Shown: positions 51,806 through 61,899, numbered from the stretch's first letter. The stretch is 64,000 bases of DNA from Phoenix dactylifera (GCF_009389715.1 NC_052407.1:9706475-9770474); one strand, 5' to 3'. Made by a program: numbers and translations. The notes: generated by a model from the sequence alone, not told the origin.

Positions 51806-52297
51806 CTAAGCCCGGCGCCCCGGCGCTGGCGCCGGCGCCGACGCAAGTGCCGCGAACACCGCTTGGGCACAGGTGGCGACGAGGCCGGGCACGGCTATCT
51901 GGACCTCGCTCTGCCCGCCGAAGAGGAACTCCCAGCACCTGCTGTCCTGCATGTCCATGGCCAAAATATTGCGGCAGCACGGAAAGCTCAGCGCCCGGCT
52001 CGTCCGGTCGCCGAACACCAGTAGCTCGCTCACCTCCTTGACGCACTTCTCTCCGTCACCGTCCTGGCCCAGCTTCTCCAGGCACCGGAGAGCCCTGTTC
52101 TCCACCTCCACGGCCAGGATGTCATTGGTCTCCTCGGCGACGAGGTGGAGGGCTTCGGTTATCGGCCCCTGCGCCACGCTCCCCACGTCGGGGTTGTAGC
52201 CGAATCGTGCAGGGGCGGTTTGGACATCGAGGCCGAGGGAGGCTGACGAGGAGACGAGGAGGACGGCAATGGCGACGGCGACGTCCAACTTAGCCAT
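51806..52297 (-). CDS. Secreted six-cysteine protein, prolamin-like (ECA1-related) family
   Basis: A single exon of 163 codons. Residues 1-22 (MAKLDVAVAIAVLLVSSSAS) are a clear signal peptide. Six cysteines lie at 72, 85, 107, 108, 121 and 143, giving C-x12-C-x21-CC-x12-C-x21-C, with CC followed later by CW. This is the signature of the prolamin-like/ECA1 gametogenesis-related family (Pfam PF05617), which includes egg-cell EC1-type secreted proteins. The tail APAPAPGRRA is unusual. The start is in the strong context ACCATGG, and a minus-strand TATA-like ACATATATAC lies 54-63 bp upstream. Secreted small proteins of this family work in reproduction or signalling. The specific role is unknown. 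A lipid-transfer/2S-albumin-like fold is a less likely alternative. Confidence 0.78.
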   Translation of the reverse strand: MAKLDVAVAIAVLLVSSSASLGLDVQTAPARFGYNPDVGSVAQGPITEALHLVAEETNDILAVEVENRALRCLEKLGQDGDGEKCVKEVSELLVFGDRTSRALSFPCCRNILAMDMQDSRCWEFLFGGQSEVQIAVPGLVATCAQAVFAALASAPAPAPGRRA

Positions 52298-52350
52298 GGT
52301 GGGATTAGGATGGCTTTGCTTTGCTTTGCTTTTCCGGGTGGGTGGATGGG

Positions 52351-52360
52351 GTATATATGT
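52351..52360 (-). promoter_or_regulatory. TATA-like box of the cysteine-rich protein gene
   Basis: The complement reads ACATATATAC, 54-63 bases upstream of the ATG, which is a normal spacing for a short leader. Confidence 0.5.
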
Positions 52361-52399
52361 ACATAACGAGGGTGAAGGTGATATGAGCGTTATACGTTT

Positions 52400-53056
52400 G
52401 GAAAACTTAGTTTTAGTTTATTGTGTAATAACTTGGAGGTTTCGTAGCAGGATATTTATGTGGCAATATTTACTGTTGAGGTACGCGTTTTGAAGAAGAG
52501 CTCAGGGCTTATTTCAGAAGTTCTGAGTTTAGAATTAACGGCCATTTTCTTATTTAGGCGAATGGGAGTTAAGTGGGGGATAACTACCTAATTTTTCCTG
52601 CTTATCCTTAGGGTGGGATAGGTTTTGTATTTGGAGGCCTAAAATGATCTCAAACGTTTCAACATAAATGCATTTGTGGGCTCCAATGCATAAATAAGAA
52701 GAAAGATAATAAATTTCTTTAGATAAGAGATACGTTCCAACATAAATACATTTGGAGGGCTCAATGCATTTGGACGCTCGTCTTGGAACTCACGATAATA
52801 AATGTATTTTGGGAGCCGAGGCTTTAGATTACTGCCTCAATCGCCTAAGAGTTGAGCAGATCCGATAGATTTATTATAATAGATAATTAAAATTACAATT
52901 AGAATTTGTTAAAAAAAATTTAACAAAATTGAACTGAATTTTCTACAAACGGTTGATCTTTTCAACCCATATCCTTCTAACTCCATGCTAATCTTAGCCT
53001 ATATCTTATCTATAATTTCTTCCTCAAAATTTGGGCTCACTTCATGAATTCAATAG
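52400..53056. other. Intergenic AT-rich stretch
   Basis: No gene. The word 'aaataaatgcatttg' recurs loosely between 52660 and 52810 (cataaatgcatttgtggg; cataaatacatttggagg; aataaatgtattttggg), an eroded local repeat. Confidence 0.4.
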
Positions 53057-54289
53057 TGTTGCTGGAAATTGGACCCGGGGGCCGCCGCGAAGCCGAGGAA
53101 GGAGGAGCTCCGCTGCTACAGGGGGCGGACGGCGGTGCGCCGGCCGGCTGCGTCCTCCGCTGCGGGGGGGTGTGCAAGTCCTGCAAGGAAAACCGGTGGC
53201 CGGGCTCCCCGGCGCCGGCCCTCCGATGCCTAAGTCAGAGGGGGCAAGTATGTGGAGAGAGCAGGGAAGAGAGTATATGGAGAAGACAGCAAGAATATTT
53301 GGATAGGATAAAGAAGACGAAGAGGATGATGTCCTCAATTGTGTCTATGCTTCCCGGCGGGTTCAGTCCCGGGGATCTGTTTCCGTTTTTTGTTTGTTCC
53401 CCCCCTTGGTTCTCCCAGCTTCCCTTTTATAGGAGGGGATTACGTTACCTGGGAGGTAACCGGGGGATTTGTCCCTGTCTGTGATAATTGGGCACGATTT
53501 GGCCCATTTATGGCATAGTGGAGAACAGGGCCGAATCAGACCGGAATCAGGGAGTTGTCACGGTCGATCGGACCTGTTGGAGTGGTTGAACCGCCGGCCG
53601 TAGCGGGCCTGGGGTCTGTGGATGGTAAGTGCATTTATTACCGAATGAACCGGCGGTCAGGTAGAGCCATGCGCTCTGATGGTTCAGTGATCCGGAGATC
53701 GTCTTGGACCGTGTTCATTAAATGACTGAGTGCATCGGAGACTTGAGAGAGTCTCGTGTATTAATGGCAGGTCGTGCCGAATACCTGCGAAGATCTTATG
53801 CCTTGATGGCTTGGAGATAGTGGCAGGTCGCAAGCCGTAGGAGTTGTCAGTCCCTTGGACTTTAGGCGGAGGTTGAACATTTGGTTAAGGCATCGGCTCG
53901 GCAAGAGTGCCGAGCCGAGCTGGTCGCCCAATGGGGCGCCCTGTGGCGGGGTTGCTTCAAGTACTCCTGGTCGGCGTCCTTTAGGCGAGCACCTTCTAGC
54001 AGAGCGCCTTGGCGCTGTCTTTGGTCGGCACTTTCTAACCGAGCAGCTTTGGGTGGGGCACCTCTTGGCGCGCGCTCTGGTCGACGCCCTCTAGTCGAGC
54101 GCCTTCCTGGTCGGCATCCTTTGGCCGAGCAGCTTTCCGGTCGGCGCTCTTCGGCCGAGCGGCTTTCCGGTCGGCACTCCTTGGCCGAGCAGCTTTCCGG
54201 TCGGCGCTCTTCGGCCGAGCGGCTTTCCGGTCGGCGCTCTTCGGCCGAGCGCCTCTGTGGATATATGACTTAGGGTTTTTCCCCTAACA
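53057..54289 (-). mobile_element. LTR (3' LTR) of a Ty3/gypsy element, minus orientation
   Basis: On the minus strand the LTR begins TGTTAGGGGAAAAACCC (54289 leftward) and ends ...CCAATTTCCAGCAACA at 53057, so the ends are TGTT/AACA. A polypurine tract lies directly upstream of that start, proving the orientation and that this is the 3' LTR. The minus-strand TATA box (CCTATAAAAGG, about 53424-53434) is followed by the GACTTAGGCATCGGAGG motif (about 53218-53238). The U3 holds a 30-bp tandem array. This is the best-preserved LTR in the window. The bases left of 53057 should be one copy of the target duplication, but the other end is lost. Confidence 0.82.
53968..54256. repeat. 30-bp tandem array in the LTR U3
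   Basis: About nine units of the form cggtcggcgctcttcggccg + agcggctttc. The right four or five are nearly identical and the left ones are eroded. Units alternate to make a 60-bp higher-order repeat (54121-54175 and 54181-54235 match). Arrays in U3 often act as enhancer-like elements, which is inference here. Confidence 0.85.
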
Positions 54290-54305
54290 CTACCCCCCGA
54301 CTTCC
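54290..54305 (-). other. Polypurine tract next to the 3' LTR
   Basis: The minus strand reads GGAAGTCGGGGGGTAG immediately before the LTR start TGTTAGGGG. In LTR retroelements this tract primes plus-strand DNA synthesis and sits just inside the 3' LTR. Confidence 0.75.
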
Positions 54306-54677
54306 GAGCTCCAGTTGGCTATCAGCTGGAGCGCGGGAAGTAGCTTTAATTGGGTCATCACGAATTCCGAAAATTTTGATTTACTGTGCGTTTTGAGTTA
54401 TCGAACGCTTTGAGGTGCCTTTAATAGGCGACGTCTCTTCTTTCCCGAAGAACCTCATTATTGGGACACCTTTTGCGAAGCGTCCTCGCGTCGTGGGCTC
54501 ATGATGGGGCCGCACGATCTTCGATTGCGGATGCCTTTCCGCACGATCCGATAGGGCGCTTCGACATTCGAAGCGCTAGCCCTAATTAAATGCGTCGTTC
54601 TGTCTTTTAGGCCGACACGTGTTATCATCTAACCAGGACGCAGCGCTTTCTTCGCTGATCCGGGCCGTTGGGGAGGT

Positions 54678-54687
54678 CTATATAAAC
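54678..54687 (+). promoter_or_regulatory. TATA box of the antisense retroelement ORF
   Basis: TCTATATAAA on the plus strand lies about 140 bp before the ATG at 54824, predicting transcription from near 54710. Its direction is opposite to the host retroelement. Confidence 0.65.
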
Positions 54688-54823
54688 TCTCCCCCGGCCC
54701 CCTGTCCTCTTTCTATTGCCTTCTGCTTCCAGCTTCCTATTCTCCCAGTCTTCCTCAGACCGAAGTCCCTTTTCTCCGACATCTTTCCCAGGTCCCCCTT
54801 CTTTTTGATTTCCCTCTCTTGTA

Positions 54824-56092
54824 ATGGGTTCTTTGCCTAGCGAAGTAGTATCCACCATGAGTGTCCTGGAGGTCGAGATGACCGAAGAGTGGTTTTTCCC
54901 TCTTCACGGGTTCCATTTGGAACCCGCCAGGCAAAGGGATCGGGTAACCGATCCTCCGGTAGGCCGGATCGGAGTGCACTCGGAGTCACTCTGGGCCGGC
55001 CTCCGATTTCCTCTTCACAGCTTTGTGAATGAGTTGCTGGCGGTATGCCAGTTGGTCCCGGCGCAACTCACTCCAAACGCTTGGAGGACAGTGATGGGTT
55101 TCCTATCACTGTGTTTACTACAGGGGATTCCTACCTCTGTCAACGTCTTCCGGCGACTTTTTATTTTTAAGTCGAACCCGGGAGACGGGGAGTGGCTCTA
55201 CATCGCCCTCCGGGTGGGTCGTCCACTTTTTCATGGTGCCCCCTCATCCATTCATGGTTGGAAGGAGAAATTCTTCTTCCTGGGTTCTGAACGGTCCTGG
55301 GGGTTTGACCCCAGGTGGAGGCCGGCCCAACTTAAATCCATCAACAGGCTCCCCCAGCTTTCTCCGCGTGAGCAGGAGATCTTCGATACCATCCGCAGCC
55401 TTGGGGACGGGATTTTGCTGAACGGCCTCATTGGCGAGGACGCCCTGGTGAACGTGGGCTTGAGCTCGGCACGTCCTCAGGGTAAGGATAGTTACAGCAA
55501 CTTATTTCCTTATTGTTCTAATGTTCTAATTTTGCTCATCTTTGCAGACATCGCAAAAATGGTGACCAAGAGCGAAGTCCTTTACGCCCGCTTCCAGAAG
55601 AGGGCGGCCGAACTCTCAGGAGAACCGACCGAGCCGAGGAAGAAAGCAAAGACCTCGGCGAAGACCTCGACGACCACAACCGTTGAGGCGCGCGCTTCTC
55701 GCCCCGTGCGCCCTGAGGCTGGTCGGGGAGAGGGCGTGGGCTCTGGCGGAGCCACGATGGCACTTCCGTGTCCGGTGCCGATTTCGCAAGTCCCTGGTCG
55801 GCGGGAAGCTCCAAATTCCGACCAGAGAGGGAGGACCTCAACAGATTTGGCGCTCGCATGCCCCACCTGTACCACGCAGCGGTCCGGTCAGCCGTCTACT
55901 CGACCCCAATTCCCCAGCTCTGAGCCGGGGAATAGCCAAGAAGCAACGGGGTCGGCCGCACCCAGGCCAGCTGAGGCCGGTCTGGCGGGTTCTTCGGGTC
56001 CTCAGGAGCGGGTGCCTTACGCTCCTGGATGGGCTGTTTTCGAGGGCGACTCGGCCCTCGATAAAATAGAAAATCCAGCCCAATGTTATTGA
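54824..56092 (+). CDS. Antisense additional ORF of a gypsy element (PF04195-like), 3'-truncated
   Basis: The protein has the 'putative gypsy type transposon' (PF04195) look: 'WFFPLHGFHLEPARQRDRV' is not typical of gag or pol, but 'GVHSESLWAGLRFPLHSFV', 'QLTPNAWRTVMGFLSLCL', 'FRRLFIFKSNPGDGEWLY' and 'WGFDPRWR' are landmarks of that family. An in-frame 66-bp intron probably lies at 55482-55547 (gtaagg...tttgcag), since removing it joins G|AC into DIAKMVTKSE. The tail is a low-complexity Ser/Pro/Arg linker. After 'GDSALD' (about 56060) the sequence leaves the element and the frame ends by chance at 56092, so the ORF is cut short. It lies opposite to the LTR, matching the known antisense additional ORFs of some plant gypsy (Tat-type) elements. 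Its function is unknown. Confidence 0.75.
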   Translation: MGSLPSEVVSTMSVLEVEMTEEWFFPLHGFHLEPARQRDRVTDPPVGRIGVHSESLWAGLRFPLHSFVNELLAVCQLVPAQLTPNAWRTVMGFLSLCLLQGIPTSVNVFRRLFIFKSNPGDGEWLYIALRVGRPLFHGAPSSIHGWKEKFFFLGSERSWGFDPRWRPAQLKSINRLPQLSPREQEIFDTIRSLGDGILLNGLIGEDALVNVGLSSARPQGKDSYSNLFPYCSNVLILLIFADIAKMVTKSEVLYARFQKRAAELSGEPTEPRKKAKTSAKTSTTTTVEARASRPVRPEAGRGEGVGSGGATMALPCPVPISQVPGRREAPNSDQRGRTSTDLALACPTCTTQRSGQPSTRPQFPSSEPGNSQEATGSAAPRPAEAGLAGSSGPQERVPYAPGWAVFEGDSALDKIENPAQCY

Positions 56093-56163
56093 ATTTCTCA
56101 AATATGCTATTAATTTATTTTCTATATTCGGATGAAAGTCCAATTCACGATCATCTGCCGACT

Positions 56164-56173
56164 TTATATATAA
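56164..56173 (+). promoter_or_regulatory. TATA box of the PPR gene
   Basis: TTATATATAA lies about 100 bp before the ATG at 56269 and just right of the retroelement breakpoint, so the core promoter survived the insertion or deletion. Confidence 0.6.
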
Positions 56174-56268
56174 GCACGTAAGCAGGGGAACTCTTTAAGT
56201 AATTCAAGGATCCATCGGTACTTAAATATTTTTTCCTTACTGAAATCGGCAAAATTGGCCGAGTTTAT

Positions 56269-58437
56269 ATGAAACATTTAAATTCCATATACATGAGAAG
56301 CCGGGAGTCGCTTCCTAAGATATTCGAAGCCTGCAGAGACGCCCACTCCGTAGCTCAGCTCCACTCGCTCCTCATCCGGACCGGCCTCCTTGCCGCTCCC
56401 GACTGCTTCTTTGCCACCCGCCTCACCGCTTCCTACGCCCGCATCGCTCATCTCGAGTCTGCCCGCAAGGTCTTCGACGAAATCCCCCATCCAAACACCT
56501 TCCTCTGGAACGCCATCCTCCGCGCCCACTCCCGCGCCCACCAATGGCCCGAAACCCTCAGCCTCTTTCACCGTATGTACCGCTCCTCCCCGCCACATCA
56601 CCGCCCCGATGCCTTCACTCTGCCCATTGCCCTCAAGGCCTGTGCGGCCCTCTCCGCGCTCGGCACTGGCAAAGCCGTCCATGGACTTTTTGTCAAGACC
56701 CACCGTGCCAGCTCCGATATGTTCGTGGGCGCGGCACTTGTCGAGATGTATGCGAAATTCGGGGACATGGGTTATGCTCTCCGGGTGTTTGAGGGATTTC
56801 CAGAGCCGGATGTTGTGCTTCGGACTTCAATGGTTTCTGGGTACCAGCAGAATGGTGAGGCTGATATGGCTGTGTCGTTCTTCTGTCAAATGTTCGTGGG
56901 GAAATCTGTGACTCCTGATCCAGTGACCCTTGTCAGTGTGGTATCTGCTCTTGGGCTGCTAGGGGATCTTCGTTCTGGAAAATCCTGCCATGGGTTTGTG
57001 ATTAGAATGGGTATTGAGTCCGACTTGTCTCTGATGAATTCTATTTTGAATCTATATGCGAAGCTGGGTGTGGTCGGTATGGCAAAAAGATTGTTTGAGG
57101 TGATGCCTCGAAGAGATGTGATCACTTGGAGTTGTATGGTAGCTTGTTATGCTCAAAATGGGAGTCCTATTGAAGCTTTGAATGTTTATAGGAGGATGAA
57201 TGATGTGGGATTGGAGCCTAATTCGGTTACTTTGATTAGTGCTCTTCAAGCATGTGCACTTGCTTTAGTTCTGGAAGAAGGCAAAAGGGTGCATGAACTT
57301 GTGCTTCAGAAAGGATTCGAATCAGAGTTGGCTGTTTCCACTGCTTTGATTGATATGTACATGAAGTGTTCAAGTTACAGCGAGGCGATGGATATCTTCA
57401 ATCGAATGCCAAAGAAGGATGCGGTCTCCTGGGCTGCCATCATTGGTGGTTATGCTCAAAATGGTTTGCCCGATGAGTCCTTGAGAGTGTTTAAAGGTAT
57501 GCTTTTGGATGGATCGATTCCTGATGCAGTTATAATGGTGAAGGTTCTGAAAGCATGTTGTCAGTTGGGAATTCAGCACCAAGCTGTCTGCCTCCATGGT
57601 TACTTGGTCACGAATGGTTTTGAGAACAAGGTGTTTGTGGGTGCTGCCCTCGTGGACTTGTATTCCAAGTGTGGCAACCTGGATAGTGCTGTCCGAGTAT
57701 TCGGAAGCATGGATGAGAAAGATGTGGTGCTATGGAGTTCAATGATTGCAGGTTATGGAATTCATGGCCTTGGTAGCAGAGCAATTGCTACATTTGAGCA
57801 CATGATTAAATCATCAGTCAAACCTAACAATGTTACATTTGTATCTATCTTGTCTGCATGCAGCCATGCTGGATTGGTTGAGGAGGGGAGAAGGATTTTT
57901 GATAGCATGAACCATGTTTATGGGGTGGTGCCTGATTCGGAGCATTATGGCATCATGGTTGATCTGCTTGGGCGCAGTGGAGAATTGCATGAGGCCATGA
58001 TGCTCATAGAGCGTATGCCGAAACCTGTTGGCCCTGATGTTTGGTGTGCTTTGCTAGCTGGTTGTAGAATACACCAGAACATTGAGATGGGCGAGTTAGT
58101 TGCAAAAAACTTACTGGAACTGCAACCTAACCATGCTGGTTACTATAATCTTCTGTCTAATATGTATGCTTTTGATGGTAAGTGGGATAATGTGACAGAG
58201 GTTAGAACTGTGATGGAGGAGAGAGGTTTAAGGAAAATACCTGGGTATAGTGCAGTTGAGGTTGGTAGTGAGGTTCACACTTTCTTGGCTGGTGACAGAT
58301 TGCAAGAATGGGGGAGGATTTATGAGTTATTGAAGGAATTGGCAGTGAAGATGGGGGAGGAAGGTTATGTTCCTCTTGAGGAAGAAGGTTTGGTTGACTG
58401 CCAAATAGAGGAGTGTTTGGTTGAGGCCTGTCTATAA
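56269..58437 (+). CDS. PPR protein, PLS class with E/E+ tail
   Basis: A single exon of 722 codons. From about residue 20, repeated units such as 'AVHGLFVKTHR', 'GAALVEMYAKFGDMGYALRV', 'DVVLRTSMVSGYQQNGEADM', 'DVITWSCMVACYAQNGSPIE' and 'KDVVLWSSMIAGYGIHGLGS' form the P, L and S repeats. The C-terminal E domain runs from about 'HYGIMVDLLGRSGELHEAMM' to 'YYNLLSNMYAFDGKWDNV', then the E+ part 'PGYSAVEVGSEVHTFLAGD'. No DYW deaminase domain follows. Such proteins usually help C-to-U editing of organelle RNAs and recruit a DYW partner. It resembles Arabidopsis At3g01580-type proteins (recalled, not searched). Codon GC is very high in the first ~450 bp and falls steadily, a monocot pattern. ATG 56293 is an alternative start. 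Confidence 0.95.
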   Translation: MKHLNSIYMRSRESLPKIFEACRDAHSVAQLHSLLIRTGLLAAPDCFFATRLTASYARIAHLESARKVFDEIPHPNTFLWNAILRAHSRAHQWPETLSLFHRMYRSSPPHHRPDAFTLPIALKACAALSALGTGKAVHGLFVKTHRASSDMFVGAALVEMYAKFGDMGYALRVFEGFPEPDVVLRTSMVSGYQQNGEADMAVSFFCQMFVGKSVTPDPVTLVSVVSALGLLGDLRSGKSCHGFVIRMGIESDLSLMNSILNLYAKLGVVGMAKRLFEVMPRRDVITWSCMVACYAQNGSPIEALNVYRRMNDVGLEPNSVTLISALQACALALVLEEGKRVHELVLQKGFESELAVSTALIDMYMKCSSYSEAMDIFNRMPKKDAVSWAAIIGGYAQNGLPDESLRVFKGMLLDGSIPDAVIMVKVLKACCQLGIQHQAVCLHGYLVTNGFENKVFVGAALVDLYSKCGNLDSAVRVFGSMDEKDVVLWSSMIAGYGIHGLGSRAIATFEHMIKSSVKPNNVTFVSILSACSHAGLVEEGRRIFDSMNHVYGVVPDSEHYGIMVDLLGRSGELHEAMMLIERMPKPVGPDVWCALLAGCRIHQNIEMGELVAKNLLELQPNHAGYYNLLSNMYAFDGKWDNVTEVRTVMEERGLRKIPGYSAVEVGSEVHTFLAGDRLQEWGRIYELLKELAVKMGEEGYVPLEEEGLVDCQIEECLVEACL

Positions 58438-61400
58438 GGAGTTTCCCTGAAAGTGCAAAATATGTAACTGAAAATTTTGTTTGTGGAAATCTATTCCTTG
58501 GGGCCTGGTCATTTCTAGAACCTAAGATAATGGCCACTGATCAACAGCTTTCGTCTTGCTTGCACTGGCCACCAACCTTAGGTTTAGACTCTCATTGGCT
58601 GCCTCTATGGGGACCCTATGCTGGGTCCACTGTTGTGATTCAATTAATCTTTTACCCACTGCCCACTGCTTACCTGGCACCACTCAAGTGAAGAAAATCT
58701 TCAAGATTTTTTCCCCTCATCTGATCAAATAGGTAACTGATGGTGGCTGGCTGCGATGTGTGGCTGTGCATGGGGCATTTGGGGCCTTCAATATGAGAGG
58801 AGGAAGGCATTGGAGAGCTTGATCTGCGAAGGTACATTGTCTATTTTTAGTCAAGTTGCTCTCTTTGTTCCTAATATATATATGTATATTGAAGTTTGGT
58901 TAGCCTAAGTTTAAGGATTCCTCAATCTTGACATGGATTGCTCAGGCTTTTTCCAATATACACTTTGTAATCTCCATAGTTAGATAGATACCAATATTAG
59001 GCTTTTGATTTTACTGTTTCGTATATTTTTCTTAATATGCATAACATGCATTCTCATTTGAAATTGAGTCTTAGCTAATGTCATGATCATATGGCCATGA
59101 CCTTTCCTTTGTTTCTTTTTTTTTTTCTCCTCTCCGCTGGACTTGGTTTAGACTGCTATTTGCTGTGTTGCCCTTTCCCCTCCAATCATTATCTATTTAT
59201 TGTTTACTTATTTGCTTATCTATCTGTCTGTCTATTTATTTATTTATTGGGTAAACCAGGGGACACCCACTGCCTACAACAGAGGAAGGAAACACCAAAA
59301 TAGTCAGCTGGGGTCAAATCAAGAAACTGAAGGGAGGTTACATGTCTAGTCTCTATGGATACAATGATCTATCACTTAACCAGCTATCCAATTGACCGGC
59401 TGATTTCTTTTCCTATAGATGTGAGAAACCTCTAAGAAAATTAATTAATAATTAAATGGCCACGTAAATATCCTTAAGCATAGGATGGTCGACAGGTGTC
59501 GTGTCTGTTGGGTTTTTGAGCCACTAAAATAAGAATGAGGGGAAATAAGAAAATGTTGAAAGGAAGGGCTCCGGAGCTGAGGGTCACCTCCTTGTGGCGT
59601 CACATGTAATGATCCTCTGTTGGCCTGGTGTTGTGTACAAAGTCCTGTAAAATAGTTGATCTTGCTTATGTTTTTTCGCTTTAGTGAAAATATATTTATT
59701 TTGAATTCATGACAAGATATTAGCTAGACGTATGGCTATATATTGGTATCAATAATAATCTTATTCTTGTATGATAGATATGTAATGTTATAAAGAAATA
59801 TGAAGTCTGTAATGTATTTACTAACTAATAAATTTTCTTGATTGAAATGCTAAACTTATCCAAAAGAAAAGTGGACAAAGAACCATGGTTTTCACCCTAG
59901 AAGAAATAAAGACCTAATAATTAATTTAATATATCTTTTTCCATCTCAATGTGATAAATCCTCATTCTAAAGGCAAGTGTGAAATTGACTGGATAAGTTG
60001 ATTCAAGCAATTAGTTTGCTTGTGCTTTTGAAAATGGAAGGACCTCTAACCTAATTGAAGCTATGAAGCCGTGAATTTCAAATAAACTGTAGAGATATGA
60101 TGTGGCACAGTGGCACAGATACAGTCTTGGCCCGGTAAAGTTTAGTTGTCTATAACACAATTCAGAGAGAGCTTATTTTCATCTCTTCATTTGTCTTCTT
60201 TTATCCATTGAGTTGATAGTATCATTCATAACCTTGAGAAACTAGATCCTCTTAGTGCAAGCTTTAAAGCTTAATCTTGAAAAATAGAGCTATTAATGAA
60301 ACATTTAAGCAAGTGAGAAGCTGCAATAATAGAGGGTAGAGTGATTAAAAACTGATTGAGTTGATATGGTTGTGTGGTGCTCCAAAGAGAATCGGGATAA
60401 AGAGAGTGCTTAAATATGTATGGAAAAATTATGGAAAAGAGGGAGGAAAAAATCCAAGAAAGCTTTAAAGGTGTAAATGGAAGCTAAAAATATTTTAAGC
60501 ACAAGAATTGTATCCTTCAAATGAAGAAATCATGAGGAAGGATTCATGAAGCTGACCCAAATAAATTAGGCAATGCTTGTTTCATGCTTATGGTAAATTG
60601 ATGTTACTAGTAAACTTTATGAATAGTTTCTCATATGTTTATGCTTGACTTTATGGATTCTGCTTTTCCAAGAGTCCTTAATCAAGGTCAAGTAGTGAAC
60701 CCGTCTAGTTTAAGGTGTCTCTTTTTGCCTTCTTACTACTCTTGGAAAACCTTATCATTGTTTGCTGAAATTTTCCTTTTAATTACTCTCCTTGCAAAAG
60801 ATGTTTAAGTTTGTATCCCTTCGGTTCTTCTTGGCCATAATTGAGTGATCATTATTCCTGAAAAATTATTCATATTCATAACTTTATCTCCTTAAAAAAA
60901 ACTTTTTCCAGTATACCACTTATATGAAATGTCATCTAGGCGGAATAGAGAGGGAATGAGGCCCTTTTTTCTCATTTATGCTGCCAAATATTGTTTTTGG
61001 CCTGGTGGAATAGGGTTATAATCTGACAAGGGATAAGTAGGAGAGAGAGAGGGTACCATTCTATCACACCCTTTAGGTGGAATAGAGATGGAAAAAAAAT
61101 TCAAAAAAAAAAAGGGGGTGGAGCTCCTGTTTTCTTTGGCTGGAGGAGATAGGGGCTTGAGAGTCCTCCCTCTCTCCCCTCCCCCTCCCTCTCTCTCTTT
61201 CCTCGCTTTCTTTTTCCCTCTCCTCCTCCCCTGCTGGATTTCTCAAACCGAACGGTAGAATCGTGCCGATTGATCCTCGATACGATTCGGTATGCCCCGA
61301 ACTGGGCAATTTGGGATGGTAGCATCTTTCATGGTATACACTATGAGCAATCATTTCCGTTTAAAGCAACCCTTGAAAGAGTAGCTTTGGATGTTGCTTT

Positions 61401-61899
61401 TTAGCCAAACATCCATGCATTAGAAGTGGTCATTGTTTATCCTTTCATAAAAGCCTTTACTTTCCTAGCTGGCATGTCTTTTTGTTATTCAGCTTCAACA
61501 ACTAGCTCATTATGTAGTCAATATCCTCATCAAGGATTTTAGTGTTGGTTTTCAAGTTATGCCAGGCCATGCAGCACAGAGATGCCGTGTCATGTCAAAA
61601 CCCAAAAAGATACATTAAAAACCCTTTGTAATTAAAAATGTAAAACATTTAATAGGTGCCATGCTGTCCTGAGAAGCATGAATATGGACATGGGATGCAG
61701 ATACAACATCATACAGATATGCCAGTAGATCAAATGTTGGAAAACTATGGGTAGGATATGGCAATATTTATACATATACATATTACATATATGTCAAGAA
61801 AAACATTCAAAGTTTATCATAAAACACCATATAACAGCATTCAAAATCACAATTATTTAGATAGGTCATAACAGCCTCGATTGTACTCCCTATAATAGC
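58438..61899. other. Intergenic DNA between PPR gene and methyltransferase gene
   Basis: The first few hundred bases may be PPR 3' UTR. Simple repeats occur near 59190-59250 (tatttattta/tctgtctat). A CT-rich stretch lies at 61160-61235. Around 61240-61320 'ccgaacggtagaatcgtgccg' and 'gattcggtatgccccgaac' resemble an eroded copy of the CCGGTACCGG family. No gene supported. Confidence 0.35.

Noticed and set aside
53031-54273. Frames of 79-146 codons in the 53-54 kb LTR
   Set aside because: They overlap the LTR, TATA box and tandem array. The 'SAERLSGRRS' repeats mirror the 30-bp DNA unit.
56278-56911. Antisense and +1/+2 frames of 82-173 codons at the PPR 5' end
   Set aside because: High GC at third positions removes stops in other frames. 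Only the long frame shows PPR motifs.
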